A DNA stretch of 64,000 nucleotides from Paludibacteraceae bacterium (GTDB lineage Bacteria > Bacteroidota > Bacteroidia > Bacteroidales > Paludibacteraceae). How positions within the stretch are numbered: the first letter of the stretch is position 1; each line of letters starts with the position of its first letter. The notes beneath the pieces are model-generated. The model worked only from the letters and a program-made list of their open reading frames with translations, was not told the origin of the DNA and searched no databases. Positions 19,667-29,267 of the stretch are shown one piece after another. The stretch lies in the NCBI GenBank assembly GCA_016283095.1, contig JAEEMG010000076.1:43835-107834 (forward strand), given 5' to 3'. Position numbers and translations under genes: made by a program.

Positions 19667-21745
19667 TTACCAAATATTTGCTCGTCTACTTGGATCTATA
19701 TACATCGAATCTTTTTCAGTCACCCCAAATACATCATACCATTCATTGATATGAGGAAGTGCTCCGTTCACTCTCCACTTGCCAAGAGCATGTGGATCTT
19801 CCTTTGTCCTGCGAATAATCTCTTCTGGACGTATATTGTTTGCCCACACTCCAGCATACGACAAAAAGAATCTCTGTTCAGGAGTGAATCCGTCAACCAT
19901 AGGCAACGGATTTATTTTCATTGCTCTTTTTAATGCATTGAAAGATATCTTCAAACCTCCATGGTCCGCCAAATTCTCACCTAATGTAAATCTTCCATTT
20001 GCATAAACTCCAGGAGCGACCTCAATGCCATTGAAATATTCCATGATACTGCTTGAACGAAGAGTGAATAAAGCAGCGTCTTCAGGAGTCCACCAATCCT
20101 TAAGATTTCCATCCACGTCAAACTGGCGACCTTGGTCATCATATCCATGGGTCATCTCATGTCCGATAACGACTCCGATAGCACCATAATTGTATGCGTC
20201 ATCTGCCTCCATATCAAAAAACGGCTTCTGCAAAATTCCAGCAGGGAAACAAATCTCATTCGTCGAAGGATTATAATATGCATTCACAGTCTGCGGATAC
20301 ATGTGCCACTCTGTCTTGTCAACCGGTTTTCCAGCCTTATCTAGCATTATATCTGCCTTGAATCTGCTTATCCTTTTTGAGTTTTCCCACAAATTTTCAT
20401 CTGTAATCTCAAGCGACGAGTAATCCCTAAACTTATCCGGATAACCGATTTTAACTGTGAGTCCCGCCAATTTTTCCTTCGCCTTAACCTTAGTGGAATC
20501 ACTCATCCACGAAAGACTGTCCAAACGTTCAGCGTATGAATCCTGCAGATTCTTTACAAGCTGCACCATTCTCTCTTTATGCGACGCTGGGAAATATTTT
20601 TCCACATACATCTCTCCAAGAGCCTCGCCCATCGCACTTTCTAGCAACGACACTGCCCTCTTCCACCTTGGAGACGGCTCCTGTCGGCCAGACAACACCT
20701 TGCCATAGAAATCAAAGTTCGCATTGTAGATTTCATCGCCAAGTGAACCAGCAGCACGGTCTATCAATTGCCATTTCATATAGTTTTTCAATGCGTCCTT
20801 ATCCCAATTGACAATCAAATCTACAGCTTTCTTGATTGGTTCAATCTGCGAAACATTAATGGAATCTTCTTTCAGATTGAATTTTCCGAAATATGTATCC
20901 CAATCAAAATGAATGACATCTTTTTTATCTTTGACGTGAGAAACTCCTGCAAAATCATTCTTAAACTCGTCGTAAGCGATCTTATGGTAATTATCATTCG
21001 GAACTCTTAGCTGCTCTTTGGTGTAAAACGACTCAGCCAATGCTGTTTCAATTTCTATCACATCTTCCGTACATTTCTTTGCCTGATCAGCCGAATAGCC
21101 AAACAATTGAAACATTCTATCAACATGAGCGATAAATTTCTCACGTATCTTCACCATTGAAGTGTCTTTCTTGGAAAGATAATAATCTCGGCTTCCTAGA
21201 GACAGTCCACTCTGATATGTGTGGAGCATATTCATCTTACTGTTTTTGTCATCTGCTCCAATATAGAATGTGAAGAAAACATTCACGTCGATCTTATGCA
21301 AATCTGCTATCAATGGGACAATCTGATCTCTGCTTTTTATATCGTCTATAGCACGAAGATCCTCGGCTAAAGGTGCGATACCTATGGTATTCAATTTAGT
21401 CGAATCCATATATAGATTGTAGAGTGTACAAAGTTTATCTCCGACGCTGCCCTTCTCAAACTTCTTCGTAGACAGATCCTCAATAAGCGATTTCATCTGC
21501 TTTTTATTCAATTCTCCGACCTGTTCGAAAGAGCCATAGCGTGCATATTCTCCAGTCAACGGATTCTTTTTCATCCATCCGCCACATGCGTACTGATAAA
21601 AATTGTCTTTAGGATTGACTAATGTGTCTAAATTTGTTTTGTCAATTCCTGACGCTATTGTAGGAGCGGCCTGTTTTTCTCCACCACCACACGATGTCAT
21701 GGAAATAATTGTAGCAGGCAGCAACGTCAACATAATTTTCTTCAT
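19667..21745 (-). CDS. M13 family zinc endopeptidase lipoprotein (PepO/neprilysin type)
   Basis: About 692 residues from the ATG at 21745 (MKKIMLTLL); an ATG four codons earlier (21757) is possible. The signal ends in SMTSCGG, a lipobox. The catalytic domain shows VIGHEMTHGYDDQGRQFD (HExxH zinc motif) and ENLADHGGL (third ligand Glu and catalytic Asp), with the family's VNAYYNPSTNEICFPAGIL before them and a C-terminal ending in NIW. M13 enzymes cut short peptides; anchored here, probably in the periplasm or on the surface. It follows the ABC-F gene by about 24 nt, as last gene of that run. Confidence 0.93.
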   Translation of the reverse strand: MKKIMLTLLPATIISMTSCGGGEKQAAPTIASGIDKTNLDTLVNPKDNFYQYACGGWMKKNPLTGEYARYGSFEQVGELNKKQMKSLIEDLSTKKFEKGSVGDKLCTLYNLYMDSTKLNTIGIAPLAEDLRAIDDIKSRDQIVPLIADLHKIDVNVFFTFYIGADDKNSKMNMLHTYQSGLSLGSRDYYLSKKDTSMVKIREKFIAHVDRMFQLFGYSADQAKKCTEDVIEIETALAESFYTKEQLRVPNDNYHKIAYDEFKNDFAGVSHVKDKKDVIHFDWDTYFGKFNLKEDSINVSQIEPIKKAVDLIVNWDKDALKNYMKWQLIDRAAGSLGDEIYNANFDFYGKVLSGRQEPSPRWKRAVSLLESAMGEALGEMYVEKYFPASHKERMVQLVKNLQDSYAERLDSLSWMSDSTKVKAKEKLAGLTVKIGYPDKFRDYSSLEITDENLWENSKRISRFKADIMLDKAGKPVDKTEWHMYPQTVNAYYNPSTNEICFPAGILQKPFFDMEADDAYNYGAIGVVIGHEMTHGYDDQGRQFDVDGNLKDWWTPEDAALFTLRSSSIMEYFNGIEVAPGVYANGRFTLGENLADHGGLKISFNALKRAMKINPLPMVDGFTPEQRFFLSYAGVWANNIRPEEIIRRTKEDPHALGKWRVNGALPHINEWYDVFGVTEKDSMYIDPSRRANIW

Positions 21746-21769
21746 TTCATTAATCATATAACAGACATT

Positions 21770-23407
21770 TTAAGAGCGTTTTTCCAACTCTCTCAAATTT
21801 TGCATCTTTTTCTCTTTCAAATATTCTGTGATTGTGCTCAAATGTTCACGAACTTTTCCACCTCCAAATTCGTAAACTTTCGACACCAAACCATCAAGGA
21901 AATCACGGTCGTGAGACACAAGGATAATCGTACCCTCGAAATTCTGCAAAGCTGATTTCAATATATCCTTTGTACGAAGGTCGAGATGGTTAGTCGGCTC
22001 ATCCAATATCAATAGATTCACAGGTTCAAGCAATAGTTTCAGCAAAGCAAGACGAGTCTTCTCTCCGCCCGACAGCACCTTCACTTTCTTTAAAGATGCT
22101 TCTCCACCAAACATAAAAGCACCAAGCAAGTCCTTGATTTTCGTACGGATGTCTCCCTGTGCGACGTTATCAATCGTCTCAAACACCGTCAGCTCGCCAT
22201 CAAGAAGAGATGCTTGATTCTGCGCGAAATATCCGATCTGAACATTGTGTCCAATCTGACAACTTCCTTCAAAAGGAATTTCGTTCTTTATACATTTCAC
22301 AAGAGTAGACTTACCTTCACCGTTTCTGCCGACAAAAGCGACCTTGTCTCCTCTTTCAATTGTCATATTCACACCTGAGATAATCACCTTGTCATCGTAT
22401 GCTTTCTGCAAATTTTCCACAATAACAGGATAATTACCAGAACGAGGAGCCGGCTGGAAACGGATCTTCAAAGCTGAAGTATCCACCTCTTCTGGCTCAA
22501 TAAGTTCAAGTTTCTCAAGCATTTTGACGCGAGACTGCACTTGAAGTGTCTTTGAGTAGGTTCCTTTGAATCTCTCAATGAAATCTTTTGTTTCAGCGAT
22601 CATCTTCTGTTGCTCCTCATAAGCCTTCTGCTGTTGCTCACGTCTCTCCTTACGCAACTCAAGGTAATGAGAATAATTGACCTTATAGTCATAAATTCTT
22701 CCCATAGTCACCTCAATAGTACGAGTGGTGATATTATCGACAAAGGCGCGGTCGTGGGAAATCACGATCACCGCCTTTGCACTATTCACAATAAAATCTT
22801 CAAGCCATTGTATTGACTCGATATCAAGATGGTTTGTTGGCTCGTCAAGAAGCAGAACATCAGGTTTCTTCAACAACAACTTGGCCAATTCAATACGCAT
22901 TCTCCATCCTCCGCTGAAATCACTTGTCTGACGGTCGAAATCAGAACGTAGGAATCCAAGACCAAGAAGAGTTCTCTCCACGTCTTCCTCATAATTCGTA
23001 TTGTCGATAGCATAAAATTTCTCACTCAAAGCCGAAACTTTCTCTATCAACGCCATATATTCATCACTTTCGTAATCTGTACGTTCACCGAGTTCTTTGT
23101 TAAGTGCCTCGATTTCTTTCTCCATGGCGAAAAGTTGCTCAAAAGCAAGACTTGCCTCTTCACGTACAGTACGGCCATCTTCCGTCATCAAATGCTGAGG
23201 AAGATATGCAATCACCGTATCTTTTGGTGCCGACACATTTCCTCTTGTAGGTTTCTGTACACCTGCCAAGATTTTCAACAATGTGCTCTTACCAGCACCA
23301 TTCTTTCCCATCAACGCAATTCTGTCTTTCTCATTGACCTGGAAAGAGATGTTTTCAAAAAGAGTTCTGCCGCTAAATTCTACGGCCAATCCATCAACTG
23401 ATATCAT
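21770..23407 (-). CDS. ABC-F family ATPase (ribosome-associated)
   Basis: 545 residues, two ATP-binding cassettes and no membrane domain, the ABC-F layout. First cassette: ALMGKNGAGKSTLLKIL (Walker A), DFSGGWRMRIELAKLLL (signature), VLLLDEPTNHLDIESIQWLE (Walker B). A charged linker at about 235-310 contains RKERREQQQKAYEEQQKM. Second cassette: AFVGRNGEGKSTLVKCI, VLSGGEKTRLALLKLL, LLILDEPTNHLDLRTKD. ABC-F proteins act on the ribosomal E site as translation factors or antibiotic-protection proteins; which one cannot be told here. Starts 6 nt after the lipoprotein gene. Confidence 0.93.
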   Translation of the reverse strand: MISVDGLAVEFSGRTLFENISFQVNEKDRIALMGKNGAGKSTLLKILAGVQKPTRGNVSAPKDTVIAYLPQHLMTEDGRTVREEASLAFEQLFAMEKEIEALNKELGERTDYESDEYMALIEKVSALSEKFYAIDNTNYEEDVERTLLGLGFLRSDFDRQTSDFSGGWRMRIELAKLLLKKPDVLLLDEPTNHLDIESIQWLEDFIVNSAKAVIVISHDRAFVDNITTRTIEVTMGRIYDYKVNYSHYLELRKERREQQQKAYEEQQKMIAETKDFIERFKGTYSKTLQVQSRVKMLEKLELIEPEEVDTSALKIRFQPAPRSGNYPVIVENLQKAYDDKVIISGVNMTIERGDKVAFVGRNGEGKSTLVKCIKNEIPFEGSCQIGHNVQIGYFAQNQASLLDGELTVFETIDNVAQGDIRTKIKDLLGAFMFGGEASLKKVKVLSGGEKTRLALLKLLLEPVNLLILDEPTNHLDLRTKDILKSALQNFEGTIILVSHDRDFLDGLVSKVYEFGGGKVREHLSTITEYLKEKKMQNLRELEKRS

Positions 23408-23413
23408 TAAAAT

Positions 23414-24049
23414 TTATTTTACCTTAAAAGTAGACGCAATTCTGTATAATTCATCACGTCGAGTCTTATAATCTGTTTCAAGCATAGAAATAAGAACAAT
23501 AAACACTTTCTTTAGACTAGACGAATAAAACACGTAATGTTCCATATATTTGCCTTTTTTGGACACTACCAACTTATGCGCTGAATAACCTGCAAATGTT
23601 GTTTTTTCGTCGGTTATAACTTCTGCCACGTCTGCCGGATAGAAATCCGTCTTTAACTCATCAACGATGTAATCGACCTCTTTCTCAGAAGTAGTTGATG
23701 GATTTGTCAACTTGAAATACTCTATAGAAGTAGTATACAAAGTTGAATCTTCGTTAACACTTGTTGAATCATACGTGATAAATACATAGAATTCATCAAC
23801 ATGTTTATCCTCACCCAAGTTACTTATTTTGAGCGGATTTTTTGAAGGATATGCCTTCAAAGGAAAATCAAGCGGATAAGAAGCAGTGAAACCATCAGAA
23901 AGAATAGTTTTTACTGTATCCAGAGGTGCTTCCGGTGTATCATTTTCTTCTGGTTCATCACCCTTATTACAAGAAGACAAAACAACAGAAGACAAACCCA
24001 ACATTAAAAATGAGGTCTTTACACATTTCCAAAAATTAAATTTTTCCAT
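23414..24049 (-). CDS. Hypothetical lipoprotein
   Basis: I start this at the ATG at 24049 (MEKFNFWKCVKTSFLM), giving 211 residues with a lipobox (VLSSCNKGDEPEEND). The open frame extends further upstream to 24274, but that part overlaps secDF in another frame, the secDF terminator and a -7 box (24081-24074), so it is not coding here. The mature protein has an acidic linker then a compact domain with YEFYVFITYDSTSV-like strands and a C-terminal SMLETDYKTRRDELYRIAST. I do not recognise the family; the shape recalls proteins that measure bulk lipoprotein stress or PsbP-like folds, but that is not supported enough to name. First gene of the ABC-F/M13 run. Confidence 0.75.
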   Translation of the reverse strand: MEKFNFWKCVKTSFLMLGLSSVVLSSCNKGDEPEENDTPEAPLDTVKTILSDGFTASYPLDFPLKAYPSKNPLKISNLGEDKHVDEFYVFITYDSTSVNEDSTLYTTSIEYFKLTNPSTTSEKEVDYIVDELKTDFYPADVAEVITDEKTTFAGYSAHKLVVSKKGKYMEHYVFYSSSLKKVFIVLISMLETDYKTRRDELYRIASTFKVK

Positions 24050-24073
24050 ATACCCTATTTTAAAATTACATGA

Positions 24074-24081
24074 CAAAGATA
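24074..24081 (-). promoter_or_regulatory. -7 element of the lipoprotein/ABC-F/M13 run
   Basis: TATCTTTG on the minus strand, 24 nt before the ATG at 24049. No -33 TTG at a normal distance. Confidence 0.4.
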
Positions 24082-24132
24082 ATGATTTTTTATTGAATAT
24101 TCCTAATTGATTCAAAAGGCTTGTTAAATAAA

Positions 24133-24167
24133 CAAAAAAAACCGGATTTTTACAAATCCGGTTTTTT
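24133..24167 (-). terminator. Intrinsic terminator after secDF
   Basis: AAAACCGGATTT and AAATCCGGTTTT form a 12-bp stem with a 4-nt loop, flanked by T runs. 19 nt after the secDF stop. Confidence 0.85.
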
Positions 24168-24185
24168 ATCTTCTCGAAAAATCGT

Positions 24186-27100
24186 TTATGCTCTTTCAGC
24201 AAGACGTTTTTCTTTTTCAATTCTCTTAGCTTCCTCCTCTTCGTCTGCCTTTGCCGAGTAATACTTGCATGCAAATGGAGCAGCGATGAAAATAGAAGAG
24301 TATGTACCGACGATTACACCAATCAACATTGCGAAGATGAATCCACGGATCGTATCACCACCAAAGAAGAAGATGATAACCAACACTATCAATGTACTCA
24401 ATGATGTACTGAATGTACGGCTTAGAGTAGAACTGATAGCTGAGTTGAACACTTCACGTTTATCAAAATCAGCACCCTTACGGTTGCGGATAAACTCACG
24501 GATACGGTCGAAGATGACCACCTTATCGTTGATAGAGTATCCTATCACTGTCAAGATTGCAGCGATGAAAGACTGGTCAACCTCCAATGAGAATGGAACA
24601 ACTCCAGTCAATGGCAATACACAGTACAACAATAGGATGAACAATGTATCATGAGCTAGTGCAAGCAATGCACCACCTGAATATGCTAGACGGCTGAATC
24701 TCAAGAAGATATACAATCCGATACCTAACATTGCAATCAAGACAGCAATTACTGCAGAAATCTTGATGTCGTCTGCCATTGTTGGTCCTACTTTCTGTGA
24801 TGACTGAATACCGTATGTAACATCAGACTGTGCATCAGCTAGAGAAGCAACACCATCATTAACCACATAACGGTTTACAAACATTTCCTCAGTAACACCT
24901 TCATTCAAAAGTGGCTTCAATGAGTTGTACATTCTTGCTTCGATATCAGCATCCACATTATCCTCTGTGTCCTGGATACGGAAGTTTGTAGATATACGTA
25001 CCTGATCAGAAGTACCAATAGTGATCACACTTGCGTTTGCTCCATCAAATGCATTGTCGAGCAAATCTTTAACCTCTCCTGTTGTGACATTATTTTCAAA
25101 CTTCACTGTGTAATTTCTACCACCAGAGAAGTCGATACCCTGCTGCAAACCAACTGCGAACAAAGATACAACAGCAATAATGATCACACCAAAAGCTGTC
25201 ATCAAATATGGTTTAGACTTGCCAATAAAGTCATATTTGACATTCTTGAACCAATTTTCTGAAATCTTAGTAGAGAATGTAAGTTTCTCAAATCCGTCGT
25301 ACTTAGAATACAAATCAAAGATCAAACGAGTAACGAAGATTGCTGTCAACAATGAGCAAAGAATACCGATGATCAATGTTGTAGCGAATCCCTTGATAGG
25401 ACCTGTACCGAAATAAGCCAAGATAATACCAGTCAAAATAGTAGTGACGTTGGCATCAATGATAGCGCTCATCGCATTTCCGTAACCATCCTTCAAAGCC
25501 TGCTTCATACTCTTACCAGCAGACAACTCCTCACGGATACGCTCATAGATCAACACGTTAGCATCGACCGCCATACCTAGAGTAAGCACAATACCTGCGA
25601 TACCAGGCAATGTCAAAACTGCCTTCAATGAAGCCAAAACTCCGAATATCAAGAATACGTTGCAAACCAAAGCGGCATCAGCAATAAGTCCTGGCACCAA
25701 ACCGTAGTATGCAATCATATATAGAAGGACAAGAACGAACGCAACAACAAATGAGATCATACCTGCGTTGATAGCCTCCTGACCTAGAGATGGTCCAACC
25801 ACGTCTTCCTGAACAATCTTTGCAGGAGCTGGCATCTTACCACTCTTCAATACGTTAGCCAAGTCTTTTGCCTCCTCTACTGTAAAATCACCTGTGATTT
25901 CAGAACGTCCACCAGCGATCTCACCGTTTACACGAGGATAAGAATATACATAACCATCAAGAACAATAGCAATACACTTACCGATGTTCTCACGTGTCAT
26001 CTTAGCCCAAGTCTTGGCACCTTCCTGATTCATCTCCATGCTTACTGCAGCATAGATAGAACGCTCGTTGAAGTCTGCACGTGCGTCTGTCACACTAGCT
26101 CCTGTCAACTGTGCCTTTCTTTCCTTACCCTTCAATGTCTTAGACTTCAAAGCGATAAGTCCAAAATATCCGTTAAACTCCTCCTTTACTGTCCAAGCGA
26201 AGAATGTTGAACTTGGGATCAAACCTTTCGCACGACCCATATTCAAATACTCTGAAACCTTAGCAGTATCGCTATAGTGAGCGTAACCTACACGTGGACC
26301 AGGGTAAACCTGACCAGTCTGGAAGTTAATGCTAGGCTGCAAATATGAGAACAAAGAAGTTGTTCCTTCTGCTTTTGTTGAATCAGCATCCTTATTAAGG
26401 TTAGCAAGCAAACTGTCTGATGCAGTTGCCTCTGCAGCAACGGCCTTAGTTGTATCTGCTTTAGTTGTGTCTGCTGCATTCTTATTCATTTCAGCCACCA
26501 TCTCGTTGACAGCAGAAATGTTACGTGCGATCTCTGAGAACTCAGTAGTTTCCCAGAATGCCAAATCCGCACTTCCCTGAAGCAACTTACGTACACGCTC
26601 TGGCTCCTTCACACCTGGCATCTCAATCAAGATACGGCTAGAACCCTCAAGCTTCTGGATATTTGGCTGAACCACACCATAACGGTCGATACGTGAACGA
26701 AGTACATTGAATGAGTTGTCGATAGCACTATCAACTTCTTCTCTCAATACCTTTACTACTTCGTCGTTTGTTGATGTGTAGTTGATTTTATTTTTCAACG
26801 TGTAACCACTGAAGATTGAAGCCAACTGGCCTCCTGGGTTAACCTCGTTGAATGCATCAATAAACAGTGTTAAGAAGTCTTTCTGTGAAGTCTTCTGTTT
26901 TTCTTTCGCCAAAGCGATTGTCTTTGTGAAAGATTCCTCTGATGCCTGATTGCCTGCAAGTGCCTTCAAGATGTCTGGAACAGATATTTCCATCACCACA
27001 TTCATACCACCTCTCAAGTCCAAACCTAAGTTCAACTCTTTCTCACGACACTCTTTCAACGACCATATTGACTCGTTGTGGCTTAACAATGTATCCATGT

Positions 27101-27245
27101 ACTCATTATACTTCTGAGCATCTCCGTTAGCCGCTGCCTCAGCCTCACTCTTATAGTGGTTAGAGACAAATGTGAACGAAAGTGAATACACGCATGCCAA
27201 AAAAAGAGCAACAACCAGAAACCATACAATTCCTTTGTTTTGCAT
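24186..27245 (-). CDS. secDF: Protein translocase SecDF fusion
   Basis: Inner-membrane accessory subunit of the Sec translocon that uses the proton gradient to pull proteins out of the channel. 1,019 residues, SecD (about 1-630) fused to SecF (about 670-1000), each with one N-terminal membrane segment, a periplasmic domain and five more segments. Seen: LNLGLDLRGGMNVVMEIS (SecD motif), VLTLGMAVDANVLIYERIRE, then GIDFSGGRNYTVKF (SecF motif) and YSINDKVVIFDRIREFIR. A Thr/Lys/Ala/Ser-rich low-complexity insertion (about residues 255-295) interrupts the P1 domain. The fusion is usual in Bacteroidota. Monocistronic, with its own terminator. Confidence 0.96.
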   Translation of the reverse strand: MQNKGIVWFLVVALFLACVYSLSFTFVSNHYKSEAEAAANGDAQKYNEYMDTLLSHNESIWSLKECREKELNLGLDLRGGMNVVMEISVPDILKALAGNQASEESFTKTIALAKEKQKTSQKDFLTLFIDAFNEVNPGGQLASIFSGYTLKNKINYTSTNDEVVKVLREEVDSAIDNSFNVLRSRIDRYGVVQPNIQKLEGSSRILIEMPGVKEPERVRKLLQGSADLAFWETTEFSEIARNISAVNEMVAEMNKNAADTTKADTTKAVAAEATASDSLLANLNKDADSTKAEGTTSLFSYLQPSINFQTGQVYPGPRVGYAHYSDTAKVSEYLNMGRAKGLIPSSTFFAWTVKEEFNGYFGLIALKSKTLKGKERKAQLTGASVTDARADFNERSIYAAVSMEMNQEGAKTWAKMTRENIGKCIAIVLDGYVYSYPRVNGEIAGGRSEITGDFTVEEAKDLANVLKSGKMPAPAKIVQEDVVGPSLGQEAINAGMISFVVAFVLVLLYMIAYYGLVPGLIADAALVCNVFLIFGVLASLKAVLTLPGIAGIVLTLGMAVDANVLIYERIREELSAGKSMKQALKDGYGNAMSAIIDANVTTILTGIILAYFGTGPIKGFATTLIIGILCSLLTAIFVTRLIFDLYSKYDGFEKLTFSTKISENWFKNVKYDFIGKSKPYLMTAFGVIIIAVVSLFAVGLQQGIDFSGGRNYTVKFENNVTTGEVKDLLDNAFDGANASVITIGTSDQVRISTNFRIQDTEDNVDADIEARMYNSLKPLLNEGVTEEMFVNRYVVNDGVASLADAQSDVTYGIQSSQKVGPTMADDIKISAVIAVLIAMLGIGLYIFLRFSRLAYSGGALLALAHDTLFILLLYCVLPLTGVVPFSLEVDQSFIAAILTVIGYSINDKVVIFDRIREFIRNRKGADFDKREVFNSAISSTLSRTFSTSLSTLIVLVIIFFFGGDTIRGFIFAMLIGVIVGTYSSIFIAAPFACKYYSAKADEEEEAKRIEKEKRLAERA

Positions 27246-27298
27246 TTTTTTTGTTATTTAATTTTTTTATTTATATTCATCTTAACACTATTAATGTG

Positions 27299-27306
27299 CA
27301 AATTTA
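27299..27306 (-). promoter_or_regulatory. -7 element upstream of secDF
   Basis: TAAATTTG on the minus strand, 53 nt before the ATG. Confidence 0.4.
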
Positions 27307-27400
27307 AGATAAAAAAATATCATTTGCGTATTTTTCGGCATTTTTTTTGACGTTTCAAATTAACATTACAAAAACAAAATCAAGTTTCCGCATTATATTG

Positions 27401-27430
27401 TGTAGAGACGGGAATATCCACGTCTCCACA
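27401..27430 (-). repeat. GTAGAGACG-type palindrome, possible terminator
   Basis: TGTAGAGACG and CGTCTCCACA form a stem (one wobble pair) around a 10-nt middle that can pair further (GGA/TCC). It lies 13 nt after the M16 stop and, on the minus strand, lacks a strong T run, so termination is uncertain. It resembles the palindromes at 33122, 37914 and 57516. Confidence 0.55.
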
Positions 27431-27442
27431 TATAAAAAATTT

Positions 27443-28681
27443 CTATTTGGTATATATTAGTGTAGATAGTTTGTCTTCCGCGAATATGTCGTTTGCGATC
27501 TCCAAAAGTTGCTTCGACGTGATTTTCGAGATTCTTTCGGCCACAACCGAATTGGATTCATTCATACCAAAGAAAAGAAAACTTTTCGCCATATTAAGAG
27601 CATAGTTTTCCCTGTTCTCATTGGCAATGGCAAGCTGTCCCATCAATTGCTTTTTCGCACGCTCCAACTGTGATGACGGCATTTCTTTTTCACGCAAGCC
27701 CTTCAACTCTTTATATATGACATTGAGACATTTCTCTGTATCATCATGCTCTGTGCCGAAATAGATGTTGATCAGTCCGTCGTCGGAATAAGCAGTATAA
27801 GCGGACTCTATTGTATATGCCAGTCCTCTCCTCTCTCGCACAGCTATATTTAGTTTGGAATTCATTCCTGGACCTCCAAGAATATTGTTCAACAAATATA
27901 GAGGTAGACGTCGTTCATCCGACAAAGAATATGCTCTTGCCCCAATCAACGCATGTGTCTGATGGGTACTCAGATTCTTACGCACGTGGTCTGGCACATA
28001 CAACGCAGACTTCTGTCTGGTCTTCGTTGAATACTTCGCTGCAACGTCGCCAAAATATTTCTCAGCAAGCCTCATCACTTTTTTGAAAGGGATATTGCCT
28101 ACAGAAAAAAAGAGGATTCTGTCAGTACAATAATTGTTCGCCACAAAACGCAAAGCATTCTCTGTCGTGTATTCCTGCAATCGTTCGGCATCTCCCAATA
28201 TGTTTCTTCCAAGCTGCGAATTTTTGAAGACGATGCTTTCAAACTCATCATAGATCAATTCCGACGGCGAGTCATTGTAAGAGTTAATCTCCTCTATAAT
28301 CACGTCGACCTCCTTTTCAATCTCATGAGAAGGGAACGTAGGATGGAAAACAATATCAGAACACAAGTCGACCGCTTTTTCAAAATCAGCAGTCAACACC
28401 GTAGAATAAACAAATGTCTCCTCTTTTGTTGTGTATGCGTTAATCTCACCGCCCACTCCTTCAAGACGGTTGAGGATATGCCAAGAGTTTCTTTTCTCAG
28501 TCCCCTTAAACAGCATATGCTCTATGAAATGAGCCATACCGCTCTCATCCTCTTCCTCATCACGGGTGCCGGCATTGATCGCGAAACCACAATACGCTAC
28601 CTGAGAGACATCTTCTTTATGTACTATACGCACTCCATTTGGCAACGTGGCCGTATGAATATGAATATCCGTATTCATCAT
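27443..28681 (-). CDS. M16 family zinc peptidase (mitochondrial processing peptidase-like)
   Basis: 412 residues, the single-unit form. The inverted zinc motif HFIEHMLFKGT (HxxEH) is intact with the downstream Glu in VIIEEINSYNDSPSE, and the C-terminal half has the RERRGLAYTIESAYTAYSDDG motif for substrate binding. No signal peptide, so cytoplasmic. M16 proteins of this size cut peptides or presequences; the substrate is unknown. It overlaps the upstream DUF3109 gene by 4 nt (ATGA), pointing to translational coupling in a kdsA-DUF3109-M16 unit. Confidence 0.92.
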   Translation of the reverse strand: MMNTDIHIHTATLPNGVRIVHKEDVSQVAYCGFAINAGTRDEEEDESGMAHFIEHMLFKGTEKRNSWHILNRLEGVGGEINAYTTKEETFVYSTVLTADFEKAVDLCSDIVFHPTFPSHEIEKEVDVIIEEINSYNDSPSELIYDEFESIVFKNSQLGRNILGDAERLQEYTTENALRFVANNYCTDRILFFSVGNIPFKKVMRLAEKYFGDVAAKYSTKTRQKSALYVPDHVRKNLSTHQTHALIGARAYSLSDERRLPLYLLNNILGGPGMNSKLNIAVRERRGLAYTIESAYTAYSDDGLINIYFGTEHDDTEKCLNVIYKELKGLREKEMPSSQLERAKKQLMGQLAIANENRENYALNMAKSFLFFGMNESNSVVAERISKITSKQLLEIANDIFAEDKLSTLIYTK

Positions 28682-29262
28682 TTAATCATTCCTTGTTTTT
28701 TCAACTCTCCGACACAGAGTTCAAGTTCATCATACCACTCTTGTCCAAATCTTCGTATCAAAGGTTCTTTTAGAAATTTGTAGACGGGAAGATCGTTTAT
28801 GCTACCCAGTTTTCTTGCGCACTTGCAGACATCCCACTTATGATAGTTCACCGCCACACAGTCTCCGACCTTATCTAGTCTGACCGGATACAGATGGCAA
28901 GAGATTGGCTTATAGAAATCACTTCTGCCTTCTCTGTATGCTATCTCCAAAGCGCACTTGCACATTCCATCTTTATCTATGGTTGTAAAGACGCACTCCC
29001 TGCCATTCACAATGGAAGTCACCTTGTCGCCCTGAGGATCGGTATACCACACACCCTGCTTCTTGATAACCTCTTTCGATGCATCTGAAAGTTGATCCCA
29101 TACGACGTCTACAAGACGTTCCAAAACGGGTATCTCATCATCTTCCAACGGAGCACCACAGTCACCCTCAATGCAACACTCTCCCTTGCATTTTGCCAAA
29201 TCACAAAGGAATCGGCGTTCCAACACATCAAAACTTACAATCGTATCTTGAATCTGCAACAT
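28678..29262 (-). CDS. DUF3109 family Cys-rich protein
   Basis: 194 residues, no export signal. It has the DUF3109 pattern of clustered cysteines: FLCDLAKCKGECCIEGDCG at the N-terminus, then CVFTTIDKDGMCKCALE, SCHLYPVRL and WDVCKCARKLG. This resembles the Fe-S/zinc cluster-type motif of the CxxCxxxCC group (UPF0153), for which a metal cofactor is presumed; the function is unknown. It starts 5 nt after kdsA and overlaps the M16 gene by 4 nt. Confidence 0.9.
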   Translation of the reverse strand: MLQIQDTIVSFDVLERRFLCDLAKCKGECCIEGDCGAPLEDDEIPVLERLVDVVWDQLSDASKEVIKKQGVWYTDPQGDKVTSIVNGRECVFTTIDKDGMCKCALEIAYREGRSDFYKPISCHLYPVRLDKVGDCVAVNYHKWDVCKCARKLGSINDLPVYKFLKEPLIRRFGQEWYDELELCVGELKKQGMIK

Positions 29263-29267
29263 ACCTA

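Noticed and set aside
24050..24274. Upstream part of the lipoprotein reading frame (23414-24274)
   Set aside because: It overlaps secDF in another frame, the secDF terminator and a -7 box; the signal peptide starts at 24049.
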